From Flavobacterium piscisymbiosum (lineage in GTDB: Bacteria; Bacteroidota; Bacteroidia; Flavobacteriales; Flavobacteriaceae): 64,000 bases of DNA. Each line of letters begins with the position of its first letter. The first letter of the stretch is position 1. Both the position numbers and the translations under genes were made by a program. The notes beneath the pieces were generated by a model that had not been told where the DNA came from, ran no database searches, and saw only the letters and a list, made by a program, of their open reading frames with translations. The DNA lies in the NCBI RefSeq assembly GCF_020905295.1, contig NZ_JAJJMM010000001.1, positions 3,782,001 to 3,846,000 on the forward strand, written 5' to 3'. Shown here one piece after another: positions 8,414 through 16,283 of this stretch.

Positions 8414-9670
8414 TTATAAGATTGGGAAATAAAGGTTAAATGTAGTACCCTCATTCAGTTTACTTTGTACAGTAATATTTCCTGAGTGGTTCTCCATGAT
8501 TTTTTTGCAAATGGCAAGACCTATTCCGTTTCCGGAATATTCATTTTTGGCATGCAGACGCTGAAAGATAGTAAAAATTTTAAGCAAATGATTTTGTTCC
8601 ATCCCGATACCGTTGTCTTTAATCTGAATTTTCAGGTATTGTTCAGGTTGATTTGGAATTTCAGATTCAAAATTATCAATTTGAGAAATTTGAATCAGCG
8701 GAAAATCCTCTTTTTTGCTGTATTTAATAGCGTTTGAAATAAGATTAGAAAAAAGCTGACGCATTTGCACTCTCGAAGCTTTTATGGTAGGCAATTTTCC
8801 TATTTGAATAACTGCTTTTTTATCCAATATTATAATTTCGAGATCATCACATACTTCCCTTATTATATCGACGAGATTAACGTCTGTACGTTCTTCCTGT
8901 GCAGTATGAGACGAATAACTGACTAAATCATCTACCAGCGAATTTAATCTTAAAGCAGCTGATTTCATGACATTCATAGATTTAGCATCAGCTTCAGAAA
9001 GATAGCTGGCATCTATTCGACCATTATACATTACAATTTTTCGAAGAGGTTCTTTAAGGTCATGCGATATTACATGAATAAATTCCTCCAGATTTGCATT
9101 TATTCGGTTCAATTCGTGAATTTTTTCTTCCAGATCTTTTTGATGTTGTATCAAAGCATCTTCGTGTTTTTTCTTCTCCGTCAGGTCTGTGATCACGATT
9201 CCAATTCCCTGAACAGCGGGTTCAAGATCTGTTACAGCTATATAGGCAGGAAAAGTATTTCTGTAGGTTTCTGTTTTAAATACAATTTCATGTGTGGTAA
9301 TACCATATTTTAGAGCTTCGATGATAGGTACAAAATTGTCCTTACTATTAAAGTAATCATAAAGGTAGTTTCCAATTATTTTTTCGGCGGGTAAGCCTAT
9401 CAATTTCGAGAAATAATCATTGCAATATAATATCAGTCCGTTTCTCGAAATACTCAGTGCACCTTGTCCAAATTTTTCGATCAGGAGCCTGAAAGTATAA
9501 TCGGCAGTTTCTAACGAATAAAGTTGTGGGGTCCCGTTTGTATTGACCACCAATGCATCAACATCTCCCTCTTTTATGGCATCAACAATACTATTAGATT
9601 CATAAAGTTGTTCTTTTAGGGTAGCTATTTCAGCTTGTAGGGATTCTATATTTGTATTATTTTCCTTCAA
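8414..9670 (-). CDS. PAS sensor histidine kinase of the kai operon
   Basis: 418 residues, no membrane segment. A short N-terminal coiled coil (1-25) and a PAS fold (about 57-165, 'GALSISRNGLILYCNDYFSKLIG') precede the HisKA helix with H203 in FIHVISHDLKEPLR. A HATPase domain follows, with NLISNAIKYS (N box), DNGIGM (G1) and GNGIGLAIC (G2). It starts one base after the second kaiB. KaiC-linked kinases such as SasA read the state of KaiC in cyanobacteria, but SasA uses a KaiB-like sensor domain; here a PAS domain takes that place and the KaiB modules are separate genes. Confidence 0.93.
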   Translation of the reverse strand: MKENNTNIESLQAEIATLKEQLYESNSIVDAIKEGDVDALVVNTNGTPQLYSLETADYTFRLLIEKFGQGALSISRNGLILYCNDYFSKLIGLPAEKIIGNYLYDYFNSKDNFVPIIEALKYGITTHEIVFKTETYRNTFPAYIAVTDLEPAVQGIGIVITDLTEKKKHEDALIQHQKDLEEKIHELNRINANLEEFIHVISHDLKEPLRKIVMYNGRIDASYLSEADAKSMNVMKSAALRLNSLVDDLVSYSSHTAQEERTDVNLVDIIREVCDDLEIIILDKKAVIQIGKLPTIKASRVQMRQLFSNLISNAIKYSKKEDFPLIQISQIDNFESEIPNQPEQYLKIQIKDNGIGMEQNHLLKIFTIFQRLHAKNEYSGNGIGLAICKKIMENHSGNITVQSKLNEGTTFNLYFPIL

Positions 9671-9671
9671 A

Positions 9672-9968
9672 TTATTCGCGTATGTTTAGGATTCTCAATA
9701 CCTTTTCTTTATCTGATAAATCGCCAAGAATTATTCGTCTTGGTTCAGGATTTGTTTTTATCAGGGTAGGTATCGCCACTATTTGATGTATTACTGCCTG
9801 TTCTGTATCGCGGCTAATGTCTATAATTTCTAACTCGTAATTATCCTTGAGATATTGGTCGCATATTTTACGCAGGTTTTCGATAGCATGACCTGATTTA
9901 ACAGACATACCCGAAACAAAAAGCATAAATTGATGTTTTTTACTTGAGCCATCAGCTGAATCGTCCAT
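9672..9968 (-). CDS. kaiB: KaiB family protein, second (diverged) copy
   Basis: 98 residues, thioredoxin-like KaiB fold: 'FMLFVSGMSVKSGHAIENL' (strand 1-helix 1), 'LEIIDISRD', 'VAIPTLIKTNPEPRRIILGDLSD' with the cis-proline region, then KVLRILNI. The last segment differs from the other copy: the Gly of 'VLVGLN' is replaced (VLRILN). In cyanobacterial KaiB this segment controls the fold switch that allows KaiC binding. It begins 4 bases after the first kaiB and ends 1 base before the kinase gene. Probably a KaiC partner with altered switching. Confidence 0.92.
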   Translation of the reverse strand: MDDSADGSSKKHQFMLFVSGMSVKSGHAIENLRKICDQYLKDNYELEIIDISRDTEQAVIHQIVAIPTLIKTNPEPRRIILGDLSDKEKVLRILNIRE

Positions 9969-9972
9969 TTTT

Positions 9973-10269
9973 TTAAGAGTTTAAGGGTTTTATATTAAGC
10001 CCAACAAGTACTCGTTCCTCATTCGAAAGATCACCAATGATCTTACGAATAGGTTCTGGAAATTTTCTAACTAATGTAGGTACAGCAAAAATCTGATCAC
10101 CTTCTGCCAATTGCGGATTTTTAAGTAAATCTACAATTTCGATACTGTAAATTCCTTTCAAATGTTCTTCGGCATATTTTTTTATATTTTCCAGTGCCGT
10201 TATTGATTTTGGCGTTTGACCCGCAATATATAATCGTAATTGCCATTCGGCTACAGCTTCTTTTTTCAT
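9973..10269 (-). CDS. kaiB: KaiB family clock protein, first copy
   Basis: 98 residues and very close in pattern to cyanobacterial Kai[20 protein letters not shown], '[11 protein letters not shown]', '[21 protein letters not shown]', 'VLVGLN'. The Gly in the fold-switch segment is kept; the acidic residue that follows in cyanobacteria is Asn here (judged from memory of the family). It starts 6 bases after kaiC. In known systems KaiB binds the CI ring of KaiC. No KaiA gene is present in the window. Confidence 0.95.
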   Translation of the reverse strand: MKKEAVAEWQLRLYIAGQTPKSITALENIKKYAEEHLKGIYSIEIVDLLKNPQLAEGDQIFAVPTLVRKFPEPIRKIIGDLSNEERVLVGLNIKPLNS

Positions 10270-10275
10270 TTTACT

Positions 10276-11949
10276 CTATTTTTTTTTCGAAGACATCTTT
10301 TCCTGCAATTCTTCTGTCGCTTTCAGGATACTTAATTCTTCCTCTGCAGATTCGAATTCATTTTTAAGTGCTTCTATATTAGCTTCAAGAACTCTGCGTT
10401 TTCGCTCAATTTCCCTGTCTTTCCTGCTAATTTCGTTCTGAAGTTTAATATCTGATATTGTTTTCTTGAACTGATGCGTTTTTCTTGCAGCACCTGTTAA
10501 AATACCCTGTGGACCCAATTCTACTTCCAGTAATTCTATACCATTATTGGTAATAACAAATTCCCTTACCTGATTAGAATGTCCCATTCCTCTGGCTTTT
10601 ACAATAAATATACCGCGGTTTCTTTCGCCAATTCCTTCCATATCACGAACTGTAATCCAGGTATCTACCAGTGAGGATACAGATTCTTCTGCAAGATCGG
10701 GTCTAAAGTTATCCGTTTGTTTATTTAATGACGTAAAAAGAGCCGTAATATTGTTTGCTTTCAGCATATCAATCAGCCTTACCATCATCGAACGTACTTC
10801 GTGTTCACTTCCCACGGTAATTAGATTACTAATAGGATCGATAATAATTGTGGTAGGTTTAAACTCCCTGATTAATTTTCGAAGCGTAAGCAAATGCAAC
10901 TCAAGACCGTTTAACGACGGACGTGACGAATGTATTTGTAAAGTACCATCGTCAAGATGCTTTTGAAGATTAACATTGATCGATTTCATGTTGCGAACCA
11001 ATTGTTGAGGTGATTCTTCAAACGCAAAATATATTGTTTTTTCCTTCTTTTCGCATTGCTCATTAGCAAAGTAACATGCAATGGTGGTTTTAGCCGTTCC
11101 TGCTGTTCCTGATACTAATATATTACTTCCGCGATAAAATCCTCCGCCCTGAAACATTTCGTTTAATCCCGGAACTCCGGTCGAAATAACATCCGAAGAA
11201 ACTTCGTTATCCAGTTTTAATGAAGTAATAGGCAATACCGAAATCCCGTCTTCATCAATAAGAAAAGGATATTCGTTTGTACCATGCGTTGATCCTCTGT
11301 ATTTTACAATACGAAGTCTTCTGGTCGAAACCTGTTCAATAACACGATGATCCAGCACAATTACACAATCTGAAACATATTCTTCCAGTCCCTGACGGGT
11401 TAAAGTTGCTTCACCACGTTCTCCTGTAATAATTGCTGTTACGCCTTTGGTTTTTAGCCAATGAAATAATCTTCGCAACTCAGCTCTTAGAATCGCCTGA
11501 TTGTCAAGACCTGCAAAGAGAGATTCTATAGTATCAAGTACAACGCGTTTTGCTTTTATCGAATCTATGGCGTGTCCTAACCTGATGAATAAACCATCAA
11601 GATCGTATTCGCCTGCTTCTTCAATTTCAGATCTTTCGACTCTTACGTGATCTACAACGAGTTTTTTATCTTTTTTCAGCTTTTCCAGATCAAAGCCAAG
11701 TGATTTTACGTTTAAAGTAAGATCATCAGAAGGCTCTTCAAAAGACATGAAAACTCCGGGTTCGTTATATTCTGTAATACCTCTAATAAGGAATTGCATC
11801 GATAACAATGTTTTTCCGCAGCCGGCACCACCGCAGATTAAAGTTGGTCGTCCTTTAGGGAATCCACCATCAGTAATCTCATCTAGGCCGTCTACTCCCG
11901 TAGGAGTTTTGGGAAATATAAAACTATGTGATTTTGATTGTTCTTGCAC
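10276..11949 (-). CDS. kaiC: KaiC-type double RecA ATPase
   Basis: 557 residues with two RecA-like domains. CI: Walker A GGAGCGKT (40-47), paired glutamates 71-72. CII: Walker A GTAGTAKT (281-288), glutamates 311-312, ISNL after Walker B 'IIIDP'. The CII segment SVSSLVDTW places S425 and S426 where cyanobacterial KaiC carries Ser431 and Thr432, so autophosphorylation is plausible on two serines. The C-terminal tail (about 500-557) is a charged coiled coil instead of the KaiA-binding A-loop tail. First gene of a five-gene operon; probable hexameric phospho-switch or timer. Confidence 0.96.
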   Translation of the reverse strand: MQEQSKSHSFIFPKTPTGVDGLDEITDGGFPKGRPTLICGGAGCGKTLLSMQFLIRGITEYNEPGVFMSFEEPSDDLTLNVKSLGFDLEKLKKDKKLVVDHVRVERSEIEEAGEYDLDGLFIRLGHAIDSIKAKRVVLDTIESLFAGLDNQAILRAELRRLFHWLKTKGVTAIITGERGEATLTRQGLEEYVSDCVIVLDHRVIEQVSTRRLRIVKYRGSTHGTNEYPFLIDEDGISVLPITSLKLDNEVSSDVISTGVPGLNEMFQGGGFYRGSNILVSGTAGTAKTTIACYFANEQCEKKEKTIYFAFEESPQQLVRNMKSINVNLQKHLDDGTLQIHSSRPSLNGLELHLLTLRKLIREFKPTTIIIDPISNLITVGSEHEVRSMMVRLIDMLKANNITALFTSLNKQTDNFRPDLAEESVSSLVDTWITVRDMEGIGERNRGIFIVKARGMGHSNQVREFVITNNGIELLEVELGPQGILTGAARKTHQFKKTISDIKLQNEISRKDREIERKRRVLEANIEALKNEFESAEEELSILKATEELQEKMSSKKK

Positions 11950-11972
11950 GCTATATAATATTCTATGTTACT

Positions 11973-12002
11973 CAAATATACGTTTTCCTAGAATATTAAC
12001 AA
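11973..12002 (-). promoter_or_regulatory. promoter of the kai operon
   Basis: Read on the minus strand: TTG (12002-12000), a 19-base gap, then TATATTTG (11980-11973), the full Bacteroidetes -33/-7 pattern. The kaiC ATG lies at 11949, giving a leader of roughly 20 bases. No other promoter-like site is seen between the five genes, so they are probably one transcript. Confidence 0.75.
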
Positions 12003-12113
12003 TTAATATTTATTAAAGATTTAACAGCTGTTTAGTGTAAAATGAAATATTTCACAAATACTTTGCATGTAAACATGGGAATAATGTAAAATTTAAGAAA
12101 AATTATAAAACAA

Positions 12114-13364
12114 TTATTCTGTTTTATGATTTTTATGAATAAGTTGTTCAATATTTTTAGTGACAACTTTTTTATCTGAAACATTTTTGGCTAAGCCAAA
12201 GGCAGTTTCAAAATGTTGTAAAGCTTTTTGATTATCATGCCCCAAATATAAATGTCCAAGTAAAGAGAAATAGAAATGATTATCATTTAATTGTAGTTTT
12301 TCTGCTTCAGTAATTGCTTCTTGTTTACCCATTACTTTAGATAAAGCATAGGTTCTGTTTAAAGCTACAATTGGCGAATATTCTAAAATAATTAGATTAT
12401 TATACAATTCTAAAATGTGCTGCCACTTTTCAGCAGTATCCTTTTTGTGCGTGTGCCAGTACGCAATTCCAGCTTCGAGATGATACTTTGAAAGTGTATT
12501 TCCAGTTGATGATTGACTCAGGAAATAAGTTCCCTGGTCTATCAATTCCTTACTCCAAAGTGATTCATCCTGATCTTCATATAAAATGATTTCCCCGTTT
12601 TCAGTTGTTCGAGCCTCAAATCTTGAAGAATGAAAACACATCAAAGCCATTAACGCATTCGTTGCCGGTAAATTGGTCGCTTTGTTCTGAATTAATAAAT
12701 AAGTCAGGCGCATGGCTTCGGCACAAAGATCTTTTCGTAAAGTAGTATTTTGGGAAGTAGAGTAGTAGCCCTCAGAAAATAAAAGATAAATGGTTTTAAG
12801 AACCGTATCGATTCGTTCTTGTATTTCGGTTGGGTTTTGGTTTTGAATTTTGATGTTTTCTTCCTTAAGTTTCTCTTTGGCGCGATTTATTCTTTTATAA
12901 ATCACTTCTTTATTAGAAAGAAAAGCATCGGCAATTTCGTTGATTCCAAAACCGCATAATAGATTTAAGGCAAGCGCAATCTGAGCTTCATCAGAATTAC
13001 AGGGATTACAAACCGTAAAAATCATTGCCAACTGGCTATCAGCAATATTCTGTTCCGATAAGTCAATTTCGATTTCGGGATTGTTTATTGGGGAATTGTA
13101 TTTTATTTCGGTTACAATTTTCTTTTCGAAAATGTCATTTCGTTTAAAGTAGTTTTTGGTTTTATTTTTGGCCACGGTATACAACCACGCCGTTGGATTT
13201 TCAGGAATCCCTTTTATCGCCCAGGTTTCGGATGCCGTCAAAAAAGTATCGCTCACAATATCTTCGGCAATCTCAATATGATGAATGCCAAACAGACTGC
13301 ATAAAACCGAAACGATTTTTTGATACTCGGTTCTGAATAAATGAGGGATGAGTTCCTGGTTCAT
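12114..13364 (-). CDS. ECF42-type RNA polymerase sigma factor
   Basis: 416 residues from MNQELIPHLF at 13364; an in-frame ATG at 13391 gives nine more residues but no family-like sequence. Region 2 (about 10-75, 'HHIEIAEDIVSDTFLTA', 'PTAWLYTVAKNKTKNYFKR') and region 4 (about 110-170) are followed by a DUF6596 segment and a TPR-like tail (about 300-400, 'LGHLYLGHDNQKALQHFETAF'). This long C-terminal extension defines ECF42, whose members are controlled through it rather than by an anti-sigma factor. The DGPF gene upstream is the typical partner. Confidence 0.92.
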   Translation of the reverse strand: MNQELIPHLFRTEYQKIVSVLCSLFGIHHIEIAEDIVSDTFLTASETWAIKGIPENPTAWLYTVAKNKTKNYFKRNDIFEKKIVTEIKYNSPINNPEIEIDLSEQNIADSQLAMIFTVCNPCNSDEAQIALALNLLCGFGINEIADAFLSNKEVIYKRINRAKEKLKEENIKIQNQNPTEIQERIDTVLKTIYLLFSEGYYSTSQNTTLRKDLCAEAMRLTYLLIQNKATNLPATNALMALMCFHSSRFEARTTENGEIILYEDQDESLWSKELIDQGTYFLSQSSTGNTLSKYHLEAGIAYWHTHKKDTAEKWQHILELYNNLIILEYSPIVALNRTYALSKVMGKQEAITEAEKLQLNDNHFYFSLLGHLYLGHDNQKALQHFETAFGLAKNVSDKKVVTKNIEQLIHKNHKTE

Positions 13365-13434
13365 AAAAGTAAAGTTAAAACCCGTGGCCAATCATATTGG
13401 AATTTGGAATTTCGTGATTGGAATTTTAAATATT

Positions 13435-13797
13435 CTACATCGCCTGACGTATCTCTACATTTCCACCCAAGTTCAAAACCGGGCAACCTTGTGCAATTTT
13501 GGCAGCTTCGTCATAATCTTTGGCTTTTATGATAATCAATCCGCCAATAGATTCTTTAATTTCTACAAAAGGTCCGTCTGTAATGCCTTTTGCTTTGCTG
13601 ACAATTTTTCCCTGTCCGTCCCATTTTTGCAAAGGTCTTGCTAGTTTATCTTGTGCGGCCAAACCTCCAAACCAATTTTGCCATTGTTGCAAATGTTGTT
13701 GCAATTCTTCCGGCGAAGGCTGATTTTCTTTGGTCGTAAAATCTCTTCTAAATATTAATATGAATTCGTTCATTGTTTTTTGTTTTAAAATTATCAC
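13435..13797 (-). CDS. YCII-related DGPF-domain protein
   Basis: 120 residues. It carries the DGPF motif itself in GITDGPFVEIKESIGGL (about 71-87) and the YciI-like ferredoxin fold ('MNEFILIFRRD' start, 'DYDEAAKIAQGCPVL'). The ATG at 13797 gives MIILKQKT; an alternative Met9 (MNEFILIF, at 13773) matches the family start better. DGPF proteins are encoded beside ECF42 sigma factors and are regarded as their targets or partners. 70 bases separate it from the sigma gene. Confidence 0.9.
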   Translation of the reverse strand: MIILKQKTMNEFILIFRRDFTTKENQPSPEELQQHLQQWQNWFGGLAAQDKLARPLQKWDGQGKIVSKAKGITDGPFVEIKESIGGLIIIKAKDYDEAAKIAQGCPVLNLGGNVEIRQAM

Positions 13798-13826
13798 TAA
13801 TCAAATTTGTTGCGCATAATGGTTTT

Positions 13827-13964
13827 TAACACATAGAAACATAGTTTTTGTAAATTCAAAAAAGGCGTTTCACTTATTTCAAATTCACATAGCGATCTAT
13901 CTGAAAGAAATAGATTTCTTTTTTAGGACTCTTTATACTGTAAAATCTATGTTTCTATGTGTTA
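13827..13964. repeat. about 150-base inverted-repeat element, copy B
   Basis: TAACACATAGAAACATAG (13827-13844) and its exact reverse complement at 13947-13964 enclose an interior sharing AAAAAGGCGTTTCACTTAT with copy A. It lies between the DGPF gene and the AhpD-like gene. Confidence 0.8.
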
Positions 13965-14083
13965 GAATATATTTTTACTAATATATATAACCAAAAGCTC
14001 CATTATTATATGATACTAAGGCTGTCTTTTATCTGAGATATAAATTTAGTGTTTTACCCCAAATAAAAAACAGCCTGATGTAT

Positions 14084-14536
14084 TTATCCAAATTGTCCCA
14101 CTCTGTAAGTTCCCGGAGTATTAGGGAATGCAAGGTTAAAACGATTCCAGGTATTGATGGTGGTAATTACAAGTGTAAGATCGATTAGTTCCTCGTCTGA
14201 AAATTCGCTTTTTGCAATAACATAAACTTCATCATGAACCTGACAAGCTGTTACAGCTTCGGCCCAAGCGAGTGCAGCTCTTTCTCTTGAAGTATAATAC
14301 GGAGTTTCTCTCCAGGCACTTAAACCAAATAAACGTTGCGGAGTTTCGCCAGTCGCCAAAGCTTCTTTTGAGTGCATGTCTAAACAATACGCACAACTAT
14401 TAATTTGTGATACTCTAAAATCGACTAAATCTAATAATGATTTTTCAAGTCCTGATTTTTTGATATAACCGGTAATGGCAAATAAAGTACTTAACGCTTT
14501 TTGACCTTTTTCGAATGCATTGATTCTAGTTTCCAT
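14084..14536 (-). CDS. carboxymuconolactone decarboxylase / AhpD-like protein
   Basis: 150 residues, all-helical. The active-site motif is INSCAYCLDMHSKEA, with C48, C51 and H55, the AhpD-like CxxCxxxH arrangement. Such proteins act as alkylhydroperoxidase-type disulfide reductants. 'RETPYYTSRERAALAWAEAVT' is the second family signature. Cytoplasmic. It is preceded by a 130-base gap with no clear operon partner. Confidence 0.92.
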   Translation of the reverse strand: METRINAFEKGQKALSTLFAITGYIKKSGLEKSLLDLVDFRVSQINSCAYCLDMHSKEALATGETPQRLFGLSAWRETPYYTSRERAALAWAEAVTACQVHDEVYVIAKSEFSDEELIDLTLVITTINTWNRFNLAFPNTPGTYRVGQFG

Positions 14537-14666
14537 AATGTATAATTTTTAATGTTATACCCTAATGACAACTGAACTTTCAGGATTGGACAAATTTTCG
14601 AAAAAAAATATAGAATTTTTTGAATTGTTTTTTAAACCCTTGATTTTACTGGGGTTTAATGTGTTT

Positions 14667-15311
14667 TTAATTGATGATTAAATCGATGTTTTTAGAATAG
14701 TTAGACAATAAAGGTTTGCCATTAAAACTATTCGTCATTGTCCACGGTACAAGCTTTCCATTTTCGATGATTTCTTTTTTAGAATAAACCATACTAAAAT
14801 ACATTTCTAAATCATTTGGATTTTCCGGCATTGGTTTATTTTTGGACTCTTCGGGAATATCCTCATAATAATATCTGGATTTTTTTAAAACCGGATATTT
14901 GTTTAGTAAATATTCATTTAAAGTAAATCTCGGGCCATCACCTTTGTATAAATCATCAAATAAAATAGGAGTAATAGTCAGACTTTTAATATTCTGCTTT
15001 AAACTTTTGTATTGATCTGAAGTGGGAGAAAAATCAGATTCCTTCAAATTATCTTTTTCAGATAACTGCCTGATAACCGACAATCGGACATAATCGCCAT
15101 TGATTTCGGTAACCTTAAAAACAAAATAATATTTTTGATAACTCTGACTTCCGTTAATACCCGTTTCTTTGCTAAAAATAAAACTTCCTAGTTGCAGTTG
15201 ATGCTCTTTGGTATTCAGGGATTTTTTCCACATATAAGGTTTGTAGACTTTTTCTTTTAAGACATAAAAAGCAATTACAACAATAACAGAAATCAGCAGT
15301 ATTTTTTTCAT
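14667..15311 (-). CDS. hypothetical membrane-anchored protein
   Basis: 214 residues. A single N-terminal hydrophobic helix (about 2-18, KKILLISVIVVIAFYVL) anchors a hydrophilic domain that should face the periplasm. The domain has a beta-rich look (QLGSFIFSKETGINGSQSYQ, 'YYFVFKVTEINGDYVRLSVIR') and a C-terminal half with DLYKGDGPRF. No family recognised. It is alone between the AhpD-like gene and a repeat fragment. Confidence 0.7.
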   Translation of the reverse strand: MKKILLISVIVVIAFYVLKEKVYKPYMWKKSLNTKEHQLQLGSFIFSKETGINGSQSYQKYYFVFKVTEINGDYVRLSVIRQLSEKDNLKESDFSPTSDQYKSLKQNIKSLTITPILFDDLYKGDGPRFTLNEYLLNKYPVLKKSRYYYEDIPEESKNKPMPENPNDLEMYFSMVYSKKEIIENGKLVPWTMTNSFNGKPLLSNYSKNIDLIIN

Positions 15312-15364
15312 TTGTTCGGATAAATGTGAATTAAAAATTAAAAATTACGAATTAAAAATTACAG

Positions 15365-15441
15365 TTCACATAACGCTATGAGTTTTATTACAAATGAAAT
15401 GACTTTTTCAGCTATAAAATCTATGTCTCTATGTGTTTTAT
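15365..15441. repeat. fragment of the 150-base inverted-repeat family
   Basis: Contains CATAACGCTATGAG and the right-end motif CTATGTCTCTATGTGTTTTA that also ends copies A-C, but no matching left end. Probably a truncated copy. Confidence 0.55.
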
Positions 15442-15465
15442 AAAAAAAACTAAGCGCAAACTGTA

Positions 15466-16224
15466 TTAAGAATCCAGCCAATTCTTAAAATTATTAATTT
15501 CCTTTTTGCTTAAAATAATAGGTTCATTATCCGGAAGCACAACATTCAATAAAATCTCTATTTTCTGGCTCGAATGTTTTATGATTTCCTGAATATGATG
15601 GCGGTTGATGATGTATTTTCGATTTATTTTAAAGAAAATATCAGGATTAAGTTTATTAATTAAATCTTTTAGATTGCTGTTATACAAATAACTGCTGCCG
15701 GAATTAGTATAAATATACAGATGTTTTCCTGTAGCATAAAAATAAGTGATAGAAGTATCGTTTATAGAAAGAAGTTTATCCCTGTGATTCACCAAAAAAT
15801 GATGCTGAACGCTGCTTTGATTTTCAATTTCGACCAAAGATTCGACAATCAGGTTGGTATTAAAAGTTTCTTTTATGTTTTTATATTTGAGTAAAGCTTC
15901 GTGTAATTCCTCTTCTTCGTAAGGTTTTAGAAGATAATCTATAGTGAAATGTTTGAAAACTTTTACGGCATAAGAATCGTAAGCGGTAATAAAAATAACG
16001 GGACATGAAACACTTGCCTGCTCAAAAATGTCAAGACTTTTACCGTCGCCCAAATGAATATCCATAAAGGCAAGATCAACAGTATTTACTTTAAAAAAAG
16101 CAACGGCATCTTTTACAGATTTCAGTACCGTTATTTCATTAATCGAAATGATATTCTGCTGTTCTAAGATGGATTTGAGATAGCTTGAAGCCAAATGTTC
16201 GTCTTCAATAATAACTACTTTCAT
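15466..16224 (-). CDS. LytTR response regulator
   Basis: 252 residues. Receiver domain 1-115 with EDE at 7-9 and phospho-acceptor D55 in LAFMDIHLGDG. LytTR DNA-binding domain about 145-250 ('FLVNHRDKLLSINDTSITYFYATGKHLYIYT', 'KINRKYIINRHHI'). This is the family usually paired with His_kinase/LytS-type kinases, so the partner is likely the kinase at 23691-25298, on the other side of the metalloprotease-SusC-SusD genes. Likely controls that block. Confidence 0.93.
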   Translation of the reverse strand: MKVVIIEDEHLASSYLKSILEQQNIISINEITVLKSVKDAVAFFKVNTVDLAFMDIHLGDGKSLDIFEQASVSCPVIFITAYDSYAVKVFKHFTIDYLLKPYEEEELHEALLKYKNIKETFNTNLIVESLVEIENQSSVQHHFLVNHRDKLLSINDTSITYFYATGKHLYIYTNSGSSYLYNSNLKDLINKLNPDIFFKINRKYIINRHHIQEIIKHSSQKIEILLNVVLPDNEPIILSKKEINNFKNWLDS

Positions 16225-16249
16225 GACGTTTAATTTTCTGTAAAGTTAA

Positions 16250-16276
16250 AAAAAAAGCTCCGTTAAAAACGGAGCT
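16250..16276 (-). terminator. intrinsic terminator after susD
   Basis: The hairpin AGCTCCGTTAAAAACGGAGCT is flanked by an A run, so on the minus strand it ends in a T run. It lies just after the SusD stop and before the LytTR gene, so the regulator is either separately transcribed or reached by read-through. Confidence 0.85.
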
Positions 16277-16283
16277 AATTTTT

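Noticed and set aside
8413..8454. Longer N-terminus for the kai response regulator
   Set aside because: It would overlap the kinase coding end; the ATG at 8412 is one base after the kinase stop and gives a normal receiver start.
15365..15441. Terminator for the anchored protein gene
   Set aside because: It matches the right end of the inverted-repeat family without a stem and T run in the needed direction.
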